Positions 23,714 through 35,139 of a stretch of DNA of 64,000 nucleotides are shown here, piece by piece. Numbering within the stretch: position 1 is the stretch's first letter; the number at the start of each line of letters is the position of its first letter. The position numbers were made by a program, and so were the translations under genes. Source of the DNA: Nectonema munidae (lineage: Eukaryota > Nematomorpha > Nectonematoida > Nectonematidae); assembly GCA_030549495.1 (NCBI GenBank), contig JAUIRK010001057.1, positions 62,001 through 126,000 of the forward strand, given 5' to 3'. Under the pieces are notes generated by a model, which made no database searches, was not told where the DNA came from, and saw nothing but the letters and a program-made list of their open reading frames with translations.

Positions 23714-23838
23714 TTAAAAGTTAAAGGAATTTGTAGAAGAGTTTGAATTTTTTCTGAATACAGTCATTATCCCAATCGAGTTTTGCAATTTCAACCAATC
23801 ACCACACACTTTTCTGATCTTCTCTTGTTGATACAGCA
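23714..23838 (-). CDS. Candidate exon, unknown protein
   Basis: After a strong acceptor (ATATATCTTTCAG) one frame stays open for 40 codons to TAA, beginning LYQQEKIRKVCGDW. Another frame, cut at a weak donor (GTG|GTGATT), gives a 12-residue Cys-rich reading (CCINKRRSEKCV) that would join exon A at 17444 in phase 0. I cannot decide between an alternative last exon and a micro-exon of the membrane-protein gene. Confidence 0.35.
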
Positions 23839-24239
23839 CTGAAAGATATATGATCAAAACATAGGAATTGAATTAAAATATAGAAGAACATATAAAAATA
23901 AATAAATATGATTAACTTGAGATTTGGGTGAAATTATTTCAAAATTGGAATGAACTGGAGATTAAAAAAAAATGGTAAGGTCAAAAATAATTTTATGAGA
24001 AATTGTAAAAAGAATGAGTTTTTCCATTTCAAATGCACATATTAAATGGGAAATTACTATATTTATTCGACATAGAAATAAAGAAATTAAAAAAATGTTA
24101 AATTGGTAAATTTAATAAAATATAACAAAGATGGAAATTGTTAAAAGTACAACAGACTTCATCGTCAAAATAAACAAGTGATGGAAGAGATAGACCTAAC
24201 TTACGAAATATGGTATTTCAGATATAATAAATAGTGATA

Positions 24240-27200
24240 CAGTCAAAATTGAGGAAAGCTAAAATCCCCACTATCAATATCACCGAAACTAACCGCTACT
24301 CAAATTTCCGAAAACTAAGGTAGCAGAAACTTTAGTTTTCGATGATTTTGGTTGGGACGATTTTGGTTTTAGAGGAATTTGGTAGAGGGGTTTTTAGTTT
24401 TCCGGGATTTTGTTAGTGGGGTTTTAGTTTTCAGGGATATTGACTAAAAAATGGCTAAATGTCCATTCGGCCAAATGTCCTTTGTCTTAATGTCTACGGT
24501 CAAATGTCCGGGTACCATGATATTATATCTTAATGCAATAAAAGTTTAAATTAGTGTTTTTGCTTTGATATCTCTAATCAACCAACCAACCAACCAACCA
24601 AACAAAAGATGAATCTACACAATCAGATGAAAAAAATTGCTTTATTGATTGGGAATCTTTATTTTTGAAAGAAAAGCTAGAAAAGACAATTTAAAGTAAA
24701 ATTTAAAAAAGTGAAAGCACCACCTCTCAATCGTGAAATATTTTTCCTAGTTTGAAACAAGAAACAAATAAATTTGAAGCAACAGGAAGTTAATCTTCTA
24801 AAATTATTCTGCTAGAAAATGCTTTAAACTATCTCTCCTACTTTGGTTTTAACCTGAAAACTTTTTCAGCAGTCAGTTTGTTCAAAACAAAAATAAGGAC
24901 TTGGTTGAATGGAAAAAGTATTAATTGTTTGTGTTTTTTTAAAAGATTTTATAGTAGGATAAAAAATATATTTTTTTGCATATAGTTTGGAATAAAAATA
25001 AAGCTTCGTGAATTTTCAAAACTTATATAAATTCATGACAATGACAAACCTTTAATTATATTCTATTTAGTTATTAATTTTTTAAATAAATGAAAGTAAA
25101 AATTATTAGACTATTAAAAAAAATTTGACAAATTCAATTCCCTGGATTAATATTTTTTTCTAATTAATTCCCGGGACCAAAATAATGGTCAAAAAACAGA
25201 AACACTAGTAATACAGTTTAATTTATATTATAATGTTAAAATGTCATTATTCAGAAAGAGAAAGGTCTCATATCATAGATAAAGATAAACAGGACTAAAC
25301 GTTATACCGAGAAGCTGTAAAGTCATAGACGTATGAGTTCAATTACGAAATTCAGAAAAAATTATATGTATACTGCAGGGACGAAAAAGTGGGAAAAACC
25401 AGCTACAATCTAGTTTTACATGAGTTGAAGGAGCAAAATATCAAGAAAATGAAAAAATACTAGTTGGTGGTTCAACAAAGAAATTAAGGAGCGCTGAGAT
25501 GATACCATAACTAAAGTAACATAGGTATTCGCAAAACATGTAGGGAACCAACAAAACAAACAAAGAAAGCTCATTTAAAAGCGAAATTGTTGAGTTTCTT
25601 GATGACCATACAAATCATAAGATGACGGGTAGACCCTCAAACAAATCCAAAGTGAAGCTCGTATCGACGACCCAGTAGCTTTGGAAGTCTTGCCACGCGT
25701 GTCAATCACAGTACCAGATTCAAATTGTGAAGTTCATAGATATATGTTGTTGCCAGCCTTTCCTTACTAACTGCAAAAAAATTTTTGGCTTGGTAATTAC
25801 ATCAATTACTTGATAACGATTACTCACAGGTGGAGAGAAGATCTGATAGATTAACAGTCACTTGAATATATATGGGTACATAATAATCAGCCCTTTTACA
25901 AATATATTTACTATATTTTACAATGATAAATTTAGAATGAATATTTTTCTCAATTTTCATCAAATATATAACAATTGTAAACTCTTTGACATGTTAGTAA
26001 TACTCGTCTCTACTTTCAAGAGGTTTTTTCCAAAACAAATCCCAATTGATATTATTTTTACAGGTCCATCAGTTGACCAAAAGAATGGTCTCTATGGCTC
26101 ACGAAGTCTTTGGGTCTGAGTGATGGAAGATTCGACGAATCCTGACTTCATTTCAGATGAACGATTGAAAGCGCAATACAGTTTTGAAGCATTGCAACTT
26201 TGTGAAATGTCATCGATTTCATTCGATCATCAAATCCATCACTGCACACAAAAGAGTATGTTGCATATCTTGTGTTTTTGTGACTTGTAAGATTCCGATG
26301 TTTGCCGCAAGCAAAGAAAAGGAAGAGTGTGAAATTATTGAGATGGATATCTTTTGATCTTTTCTTCTGCCAGTTCAACATTATATGAATAAAAAATCAA
26401 GAGAACTATTAAGATATCATTTACATTTCTTGTTACGGTTTCAACCATTTTTTCTTGAAATGCTTTACTGATCTATTACCTTTTTGAGATTGATGAAAAA
26501 AGACAAAATAATGTCAATACTGTAGTGTTTTTGCCAAAAGGTTGAGGGGTCAAAAATGGATAAAAATTGAGTGAGGTCATTTCTGAACGCCCAAATCACA
26601 GATGTATATATATATATTTCAATAATTTAATAAAAAATCAGAAGATATGAGAAACAATTTATTGATTTGTATAATATTTATATTTTTTATATTATATTCT
26701 CAATTAATTAAGAAAGATATTAGGGCATTATGAATCTATTTTCAAAAATTATAGCTTTCTATATATAATAAAATATGCTCAATATTTGTCTTGATATATA
26801 TGGAAGTGGTGAAAATCCTTACAGCATTGTAAAAATCAAATTATCTTTTTATGTGGTGCATAATATTAGAAATAAAGTCTTGAAATTTTTTTATCAATTA
26901 CTATAATGTCATCTTGAAAATATATTTTGGAAAGTCGAAACTTTTTTATGGGTTGGCTGTTGTAACTCAAAAGAAAAGTATATTCAAAAAATTTAAAAGT
27001 AAGTACATTAAAATAAAAATTTTTTTTAATATTTAAATTTCTGAAAATAAATATTTTTAAATAACATTATAGCCATTGATAACAAAATCGTTAAAAACAC
27101 TAATTAAAACTTTTATTGCATTAAGTTATAATATCACGGTACTCATACATTTGGCCGTAGAGATACGAAGTACATTTGACCGAATGGACCATAGCTATTT

Positions 27201-27367
27201 CGTAGTCAAAACCTCTGAAAACTAAAATACCCTCTACCAAATTCCCCTAAAACCAAAATCATCGAAAACAAAAGTTACTGCTACCTTAGTTTTCGGAAAT
27301 TTTAGTATCGGTTAGTTTTCGGGGATATTGATAGTGGGGATTTTAGATTTCGGCAATTTTGACTAGA
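24240..27367. mobile_element. Element with ~300-bp terminal inverted repeats
   Basis: Bases 24240-24562 and 27092-27367 are inverted copies, starting AGTCAAAATTG...CTAAAATCCCC and ending GCAATAAAAGTTT...TAGTGTTTTT. The left copy has an extra tandem block (24385-24440). TA lies outside each end, though the right end is offset by a few bases. The 2.5-kb interior has an (AACC)n tract at 24576-24600 and decayed coding-like text (24610-24700, 25620-25700), but no recognisable transposase. It could be one foldback-type element or two MITEs in opposite orientation. A related fragment is at 48989-49105. Confidence 0.6.
24455..24525 (+). repeat. 'AAATGTCC' repeat block
   Basis: The phrase GGCCAAATGTCC / GGTCAAATGTCC recurs with drift. 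Similar blocks occur at 27125-27205, 27375-27450 and 27930-28000, some inside the inverted repeats and some outside. It looks like a short tandem family of about 17-19 bases. Confidence 0.5.
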
Positions 27368-27439
27368 TACCCATTTTGCCGATGGACATTTGGTCGAACA
27401 TTACCAAAGGGACATTTGAGGAATGGAAATTTGGAGGAC

Positions 27440-28740
27440 GTCTATTTAATCGAAAATTAAAATACAATTTAGCATTTTTTTAGACTTCTGCGACCAATAA
27501 AATAATATTGTTCTAATGTTAAAACACTAAAACTCGATAAAAAAAACAGTAAAAGAGTTGCTCAAACAAGCATTCATATTTCTAAGTGATTGAGATAAAC
27601 TTTTCGACAAAAAAAATTACTTCCAAAATGAAAATAAATTGACAAAACAAAGAATAATACATTTAAGTAAAGCAAGACATATCTTTCTGAGTATATATTT
27701 ATATTGTGAGCAATTGCCCTTAGAAAATCTTTTTTTTCTAAATTCGATGGCAAATCAATCATGTCATATCATAAGTTTTTATTTCTCAAAAAAATAATTT
27801 TTAGTTTGGAAGTTAAGAATAGCAAAAGAAAACAAAATTACGCTGCACATTTGTATAGAGCGCAAGCTTGCAAACTTACTGGAAGTAAAGTAACGTCTAT
27901 AAAAATGGACAAATTGTATATACATTTTCGGTGAAATGTAAATTCGGCTAAATGTCCATTCGACCAAATGTCCTTATGCCAAATATCTGTCGGTCAAGTA
28001 TTGGAATTTTCACAAACGAGACGATTCTAAGCCGCGTAACAAAATGAGTTTTATGCTAAATAGGGACATAACATAGTATTTTAAACTGTACCCCACTCGT
28101 TGACTTTGGACTTCATATCATAAACTTTTTCAAGAAAAGTTTAAGTCGGATAGAAAGCTGTTCGCTAAATATTTTGTACTCAGGATGGAAAACTCTTAGA
28201 CATTACTGAATCAAGAACTTGGCAGTAGAAATTTGAAACCAGAGTTATTTTTTCATAGAACAATATTCACAATTAGTAAGATTGTTCTCCCGAAGAAGCT
28301 AACAGGATAAAATAGTAAATTAAATTTTGGTTAAGAAGTTCTAATACCAAAGAAAAATTCTGTTTTGTAAAAATATGAGATCATAAACCAGTTTAAAGAT
28401 CTTTTTGGATGCTGAATCAAAATGTTTCAAATATGTTTTGAAACATTAAGAAAAAATTAAGTTTTAAAATTTCCCATTTTCTTTTTAGTTCGTTGTAACG
28501 AATAAGTAATAACTCTCATTTAAAAGTTAAAACAACACTAACTGGTAAATCTCATCTCAATTATCTATAATTAAATATTTTTTTCTTAAAATTTATGCAT
28601 TTAAAGTTTAAAAAAATTTTAAGGATAACTTTTTTAAGGATAACTTTTGTGTGTGTAAGTGAAGCAAGATATCCACATCCTTTGTTATTTCTTACTTTGA
28701 AGTAAAGAGTGGTAGGATAAAATTAATGAAATTAATTTAC
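27440..28740. other. AT-rich spacer, no gene seen
   Basis: Apart from the AAATGTCC block near 27930-28000 and a local duplication AAGGATAACTTTT near 28620-28650, nothing is supported. Confidence 0.35.
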
Positions 28741-28819
28741 CATGAGGATCCACACCAGAATCCATGGAAAGAAGAAGACGCTTATCATGCAATGTAGGCA
28801 ATGCCTCGTTTGGTGTTCG
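28741..28819 (-). CDS. Candidate internal exon, unknown protein
   Basis: Twenty-six codons plus one base between acceptor CAACATTTTAG and donor ATG|GTAAAT, reading RTPNEALPTLHDKRLLLSMD. It ends in phase 1, compatible with the two leading bases of the candidate exon at 23838. The plus strand of the same stretch (28744-28900) is also open, so strand assignment is uncertain. No family recognised. Confidence 0.33.
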
Positions 28820-29289
28820 CTAAAATGTTGGGAAACAAAGCATTACACAAAGTACAATGTATGTTGGGCGGAAACACGTAGACATTTTCTGGCACGTTTA
28901 TAAATGAGCCCAAGACTTTGCTTCACATACATCTGAGTCCAAATGGAGCCCGTATCATCATAATTGGACATTTAGAGACATTTTCCTTATGTAAAAGGAT
29001 CTATATATTTTTTAACTATTAGGGGCAGGATATCATCCTCTTTGTGGCAATTTGTGGTAACACAAGATATATATACTATTTTTTTTGTAAACACTCAAAC
29101 TATTATATTGTTAAAATGGAAACTTAAAAGTTATCGCTTATAAAATTAAGAGAAACATAACTAAGTAAGCAGCTACGTGTCTAACTAACTAAATGAAAAT
29201 AATAAGCAAACCGGTTTCGTTACACAGTTAGATTTTTACACCTTTAATTTTTTTAGGAGGCAAAATATGATGTTCAGGACATTTCGTAC

Positions 29290-31140
29290 CAGAGGCGTAG
29301 CTAGCGGAGTAGAAGGCAGTGAAGAAATTAATGATGAAGATGATGGAATTTTATTGCCAAATATCAGGAAATTGTATTAAAAAAAAGAAGAAAATCTGTG
29401 TCAAAACTTGCTAACAATAATTAGAGAATATTCACGATTCATTGATTTAGTCGGAAAAAGTCAACATAGAGACTTTTTCAGTCGAAGATGCCTTTACTTG
29501 TTTCAACATTATTTTATTTAAGACGAATGTGGCGTTAAAAGTTATCTTGAAAATAGATTCAAATAAAATGAAATCAATAAAATTATGAATATGGAAAACT
29601 CTCAAATCTCTCGTAGTACTTATCTCAAATTACAAAATTGTCCTGTTTTAACTTTAGAAGTAGAAAGATCTTTTTCTAAACTGAAAAAACTGCTAGAAAA
29701 TGATCAAATTTTAAATCAGAAAATGTCATTAATTATATGTTGTTGTATTACAAAGTCATGGATTCTTTGAAAAAAATTTCAATACTTTCTCTAAAGTGTA
29801 CTATTATTAGTTGTTCAATTCAATGAAACTTTAAAAAGTGAATAAAGTTAATTTTTTCGAATTTTTGGGTAAATTTTTCCTCGCCCTGGACTCACTCATC
29901 ACATACGTGAATAGAGATATAAAATTATATGAAACATACAAGATACGAGCTTATGGACTTGTCCCAGCACATCAATAATATAATTTTTGCTCTGTTTTCT
30001 TCTCTGTTCAAATCTTGTATTTCACCTGCTATATATTATCTGGCTGATTACTATACTAGTTGCGTGTGTTCCGTAGTTGCTTTGGACTCAGTGCCCGCGC
30101 TACCTATATAATTTTGGGGCACGTGCCCTCCCCCCCCCCCCCTGTATTAATCTTTGCCCCCCCTAAAATTTTTGGTTTTGCCCCATGCACTTTTTAAAGG
30201 AAAAATAAATAAGCAAAAATTGTACACAATAATCTTATATAAATGCTGGTGTATGTGTATGTATAATATGATATTTCTATAGGTTTTTATACAGAAGTAC
30301 TTGATGCTTTTCAGCAAAGTAATATAGGATATAAAGTAATATAGGAAATAAATTTTTTGCAAATGTGTTTCTTTGCCCCATTTCAGCCCCCTTGAAATTT
30401 AGCTTTAGCGCGGGCACTGATTGGACTCATCATTTCAAGTTCTTACAAGTTTTAAGAAGCCAACGGTCTTCAATGCTGCATGAAAGAAAAAAGAATCTAA
30501 TGCTTCTTTTTTATCTAATAGATTATACACAAAAGATTGATAACAATGAAGTCTTGAAACTTTTTTCCAGAAAGTCTAGAAAGATACAAAATTTTTGAAC
30601 AAAAAATTCAACAATAAATTGTTGGTATACTTCCTAATTTCCGTTTACAGGTGAAAAAGGCGTTTTTTTTTGAATAATATCATGTATAGCAATCTTTTTT
30701 GTTACGTAGGTTTCGTTTTTTGTACCCCTCTACCACCATATGCTGGAGAAAATGTCATATTTTTTAAATACTTTTGTTTCCTAGCAGGATTTATATTATA
30801 AAATTCATTATAAAATTTTGAAATACCTTCAAATATGTTTTCACCCTTACTTAAAAACGCCTCCCTGTTTTTTTTATGACTTTTTAAGGAAATTTTCAAA
30901 AAATTGAAAATAATTATAAAACTATTTATTAGTATAAAAACCAATACAAACTATTTTGCTTGCATAGATTAAGTTACGTAATTAATAGTTGAGAAACGTT
31001 TGAAAAAATCAAGATCGTTCTAGTGTTAATTATATTTACTACTTATTTTAGTAAAAATAACAGCTCTAATTATAAAATTCCTTGCCCCCCCCCCAATTCT
31101 TATTATGCCCCCTGACTTCTATTTTCTCGCTACGCCACTG
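29290..31140 (+). mobile_element. hAT element with nested MITE
   Basis: Left end CAGAGGCGTAGCTAGC, right end GCTACGCCACTG: a matched hAT-type inverted pair. The plus strand at 29585-29770 reads PVLTLEVERSFSKLKKLL, the C-terminal dimerisation motif of hAT transposases (VERSFS-LK). The upstream frame (29420-29580) carries more transposase text with stops. The 8-base flanks (TTTCGTAC, ATTGCAAC) do not match, so the ends may be diverged or chimeric. A younger MITE is inserted at 30089-30419. The rest is AT-rich and inert. Confidence 0.6.
30089..30419. mobile_element. hAT-type MITE
   Basis: Perfect 14-base inverted ends CAGTGCCCGCGCTA / TAGCGCGGGCACTG, with a near-identical 8-base duplication (TTTGGACT at 30081-30088, ATTGGACT at 30420-30427). 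It contains C runs of up to 14 bases and GCCCC motifs near both ends. No coding capacity. Confidence 0.85.
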
Positions 31141-31154
31141 ATTGCAACCCTCTT

Positions 31155-31325
31155 TTAGTCAACTATTTTTGCTCGGGGTCTAGATGCAACTATCGATGAT
31201 GAATGTTTGACGCGCTCTCCTCTGATCCATCCTCGTGTTTGCCTCAACAATTACTTGATGAACTTGCGCTTTGGACAGAGTCGATACTCTTCATTTATCA
31301 AAGATTATTTATAGTTGAGAGGAGA
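31155..31325. other. Coding-like stretch, strand unresolved
   Basis: More G+C than its surroundings and open on both strands. Plus strand: about 43 codons after GGTCTAG (LTRSPLIHPRVCLNNYL) ending TAG. Minus strand: about 36 codons (STLSKAQVHQVIVEANTR) ending TAG. Either could be a short exon or a decayed element. No match recognised. Confidence 0.25.
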
Positions 31326-31389
31326 CACTGAAAACTTTATTTATTGAGCGTTTTCGAAACTAGGTTTCTTTATTTTATAAAAAAAATTT

Positions 31390-31880
31390 CCAAGATAAAA
31401 TTCTTAGTCTTCATAATGGATACGTTGGTCAAATCTTTACAGAATAAATATTCATTTATCCAATCACACATCTTTATTTTGTGAAGCAGCGAACTATTTT
31501 CTTCGATTGTAGTGATGAATTCAATGTATTTTCTCTAATGTTGTTTTAGACAAGCAATGATAGTTTAATCGCCATATTTTTATTAAAGGGGTCGTTCACA
31601 ATTGACGTCAACTAAAACTGGGGGGGGGGGGGGGTATCCAAAGTTGACATAAGTTAATTTTGTTAAGTGATGATATATCTAAAAGTTGACATGAGGGGGG
31701 GAGGGGGTTGAAATTTATCAAAAAAAAGGTTGATGTCAATTGTGAACGACCCCAAAGCAGTTATGTTTGATCCAATAAAAACATCTCGAATGCTATCTTC
31801 AGTTGGAAACTCTTGAGTTTCTGGATGTATAGAAAAATTATTCAATAATAGTATCGATTTTTCACGCAATGCTTTCACTA
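31390..31880 (-). mobile_element. Tigger-like transposase fragment
   Basis: The minus strand at 31760-31878 reads KSILLLNNFSIHPETQEF then RDVFIGSNITAL, matching the Tigger/Jerky pattern LLLDNAPSHP ... FLPPNTTAL. The MITE at 31588-31753 cuts it right after ITAL. Beyond it (31400-31585) decayed text (VIANF..., TIEENSSLLHKIKM) continues the same protein. The first catalytic Asp of this motif is Asn here. No terminal repeats found. Confidence 0.6.
31588..31753. mobile_element. MITE with GGGGTCGTTCAC ends
   Basis: Palindromic ends GGGGTCGTTCACAATTGAC / TCAATTGTGAACGACCCC. It holds a 16-base G run near 31620-31635 and a second G-rich tract near 31695-31708. Flanks share AAA. Inserted into the Tigger fragment, so younger than it. 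No coding capacity. Confidence 0.85.
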
Positions 31881-32186
31881 AAATAAAGAACAGATAAATG
31901 TGTCACATCTTTGAAGTTTGTTTGTTTTTGGGGCTGTTTTAAATCTGAACTGCTAATGTTTTTTGTGGCTACATGTAAAGACCTTTCCCATCGATATTAA
32001 AGATTTGATCACAAACATAAGACTTTTTAACCAGGTTTCAATACACTCTTGTGGAGCAGTAATAGAGACGTGTAGCTACCATTTCTTGTTATGCCATGAT
32101 GTCTACACAAGCCCCATTGCTAGCCTGAACTAACATTAATATGTTAACCTAAACGCTCAAATTTTTGTCACATTTTTATATTGCAG

Positions 32187-32691
32187 ATTAGAAGATGCAG
32201 TTGTAGCTAAATGTTGTTTCTGTAATTGCTCGTCTCCTCCGCCAACACATGAATATTATTTTAGATGTGCCAGGATATTCAGCGCTACTCCTCTGTTCAA
32301 CGTTCTTCTAGTCCTACTACCAATGAAAGCACAGATAATAATTGGAGAGTGTTTGAGAGCGCATACACTACGTAACTTCTATATACAACCTATAATAAAT
32401 ATGCAGTTCTTTCTTCTCGTGTTGATGTGTTTACTGTACATCTTAATGAAATTACGTCTTTGAATTTTCAAAAGGACATATTTGATTAGGGTGAGAAGAT
32501 TATGCGCATCTCAAAATTTTGTTATCATCCTCTTTGACAAAAACCTCCATCAATAGTCGCTACAAGAACTACAGTGTTGTCTGACTTCCCTATGCAGACA
32601 ATATACAGGATAGAAGACAATACCTATCTACAAGAGATGGATAAATTGGCATCTATCAAAAAATTCTGCATGCCCACAAAAAGGGCGGTAT
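32187..32691 (+). pseudogene. Degenerate coding-like region, unknown
   Basis: A clean acceptor (TTTTTATATTGCAG) is followed by a 92-codon open frame rich in Cys at its start (KCCFCNCSSPPP) and hydrophobic later. In a second frame, 32278-32691 reads as protein-like sequence (SSPTTNESTDNNW, YRIEDNTYLQEMDKL) with only three stops in about 137 codons. The second looks like a decayed gene or transposon ORF; the first may be a real exon or chance. No family recognised. Confidence 0.3.
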
Positions 32692-32699
32692 AAGTTTCT

Positions 32700-33840
32700 G
32701 TATTCGTTGAAAGTTAGTTGATGTATACTTGGATTATGGAAATTAAAGACATCTTCAATTTCTTCCGTGATTGACAAATTTTACAGCATTTAAATTTGAA
32801 ATATTCTTAGAGTTGTCTTTTTATAGCTGAGTCAAGAGAGCGACCTACCCCAAAGAAGAGAAACATGTGGTAAAACTTGTTTGGTATTTGAAAAATCAGT
32901 CACGTGATCAGTCATTCAATTCTAGACACTTCTCCGATATAAATGATACGAATTAATGAAATATTCAAAATGAATAATAAAAAAACCGTTTTCGCATACA
33001 GAGTGTTTTACGTATACTTGAAACCATTGAAGAAGGTAGATCGATCTACGAGACCATTTTACCATTTTTTTCATATAAAGCATATCGTTGGTTCTTGAAT
33101 TGGTAGCGAAATTTACTCAAGATTTTAGTAAAAATTAAGTTATTTACTAGATTTTTTTCCATTAAATATTTCTTTACTAGAAATACCCTTGTTGTGAGTC
33201 AAGTATTGGCTATATATTAGGGTGGTTGGTCAGTAAGTTGGTGACTAATTGGTTGTATAGTAAGTGTAGTATTGAATAAGAAGAGAAAAAAGCTTAGAGA
33301 CTCTCTCAAGTTCAAGAAAAAGTCTTGCTATTGGATACATGGAACAAAATCCTAATACAGAAAAATCATCTGTAAAAACGGCAAAGCAGACCAATTCGAA
33401 AGAATTTTTTTGCTATAAAAAAATTAAAATAATAAACTGTTTTGTCTTCCTATATTTTTGTCTAAAGAACAAATTTTTAATTTAAATCATTCTTAATTTA
33501 TCGGGTAATATGATAGTTAAAGATAACAGAATAAAAAGTTTATAATGCTAAATATTATTTCAATTTTCCCTCAGCCTCGAAGATCCGTCACTTTTTTCAG
33601 GAACGGTGACGAAAAAACGCAGCTTGACTGTACCAGTATTTAAGCTTTTTCAGCATTTTTACTACACCAAGATGCATGTTACATTATAAAAATTTGGTGC
33701 TGAAGGTGGCCCATTAAATTAGTGATAAAATAAAGACTCTTTGCCTCAACCTACATCATTTTTCCCGCATATGTCTGAAAAAGCCGACTGTCGGCGAAAA
33801 TTTACTTTTTTTAAAATTTGTGCTCAATAAATTATTTATT
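32700..33840. other. AT-rich spacer, no gene seen
   Basis: A patch at 33590-33650 and 33770-33810 has higher G+C and an echo (CAGGAACGGTGACGAAAAAA; GTCTGAAAAAGCCGACTGTC) that may be part of an unrecognised repeat. Nothing else supported. Confidence 0.3.
33835..33840 (-). promoter_or_regulatory. PolyA signal of the LITAF-like exon
   Basis: Canonical AATAAA on the minus strand about 62 bases past the stop at 33901, a normal distance for a 3' end. An ATTG tetranucleotide repeat (33867-33887) lies between. Confidence 0.5.
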
Positions 33841-33900
33841 TTAGTGTGCACCTCTTTACATATACATTGATTGATTGATTGATTGAAAAAATTTAATATA

Positions 33901-34005
33901 TTACTCAGATCCTGACATCTTGATAATAGTTGGAGCAGATTTTTGTGTAACTATAACGGGTGCTGCTGCGGCAGCTGGCGCTGAATTCACTACGATGTTG
34001 TTTAC
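33901..34005 (-). CDS. Probable 3' coding exon of the LITAF-like gene
   Basis: Thirty-four codons plus TAA after acceptor ATTTTTAG, starting in phase 0, which matches the phase-0 donor at 41166. The reading (VNNIVVNSAPAAAAPVIV, then TQKSAP) is Ala/Pro/Val-rich like the end of the 41-kb exon. A canonical AATAAA lies about 65 bases past the stop. Alternatively the exon ends two codons earlier at donor GA|GTAATA and splices on to a LITAF domain outside what I could find. The intron, if the two exons join, is about 7.2 kb and holds two hAT elements and two MITEs. Confidence 0.5.
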   Translation of the reverse strand, partial: VNNIVVNSAPAAAAAPVIVTQKSAPTIIKMSGSE

Positions 34006-34009
34006 CTAA

Positions 34010-35102
34010 AAATAGTCAAGTATACTTTTTCAATAAATGTTTATATCTATATTATAATAGTAAAGAATTTATAGTAGTGGCAGAATTTTGAAAGAGAAAA
34101 ACCGAAATTACCGTTTGCGAAAATTGAGATTGAAATGATTTGTATAGAAGGAAAAAGAAATAAAAAGAATCAAAATTTTTGTTGAAAAATATGTAAATTT
34201 TTCGTCTCACTCATGACACTTTAGCAGGAAAGAAACTATAAAAAAGTTAAAAGAAAGGGTAAGTAAAACAGCATATAAACAGCTAAGCATATTTCAATGT
34301 TCGAACAATGTTCAAGCTTTTTTTGAATATCTCAACTGCATAGATGTTTGGGAATAAAATGTAGTCACATTGATTGCGCTCCAAATTCGGGTCGCAATTG
34401 AAGGAAAAGTCTTTCTTATATTTGGTAGTACTTTTGTCAAAATTAATATATTTTCAGCATACTTACTATTATATTATCTATTAACTTACTATTATATTAT
34501 ATTATATTACTTTTATATTATCAAAGTAACATTGTCATAATATATTTTTTATTCCTACTTGATCAATCTCTCACAACTCATCAACTCCAAATTTTTTGAC
34601 GATTGTAAAGGTTTCATGAATGTAGACTTAGTAATTAAGAATGGAGTTTTTGGAACTGCAAAAATCTCACGTGTGCATGATATGAGAGCATATGAAGGAT
34701 AGGGTGTGCAAAGGTTTAGATAATTTATTCAAATTATTTCATCTATTTATTATGTAATTAGAATTGAAAGGAACATATTTTGCGAAGAATATAGATTTCT
34801 TTGTATAATTTATAATATGTTTTCCTTTTATTACAAATCCGGTTCATGAATTTTATGAAATGTATCCAAGATTCATTCCATTTTTTTTATCTTTATTTCT
34901 CTCAACCTTGATAATATCATTATTAAAACGAAGCTCTATATATATATATATACCTTTTCCCAACATAAATAAACTTTGTCTTATACAAATATAGTTTTTT
35001 GTCAATATAAAAATGACATAATTTTTTATATACAAACGACTATATTTGTATTGGGAATAAGTTTATTTAGGTTGAGAAAAAGTTAATTTATAATGGTGAA
35101 AA

Positions 35103-35139
<37 letters not shown>

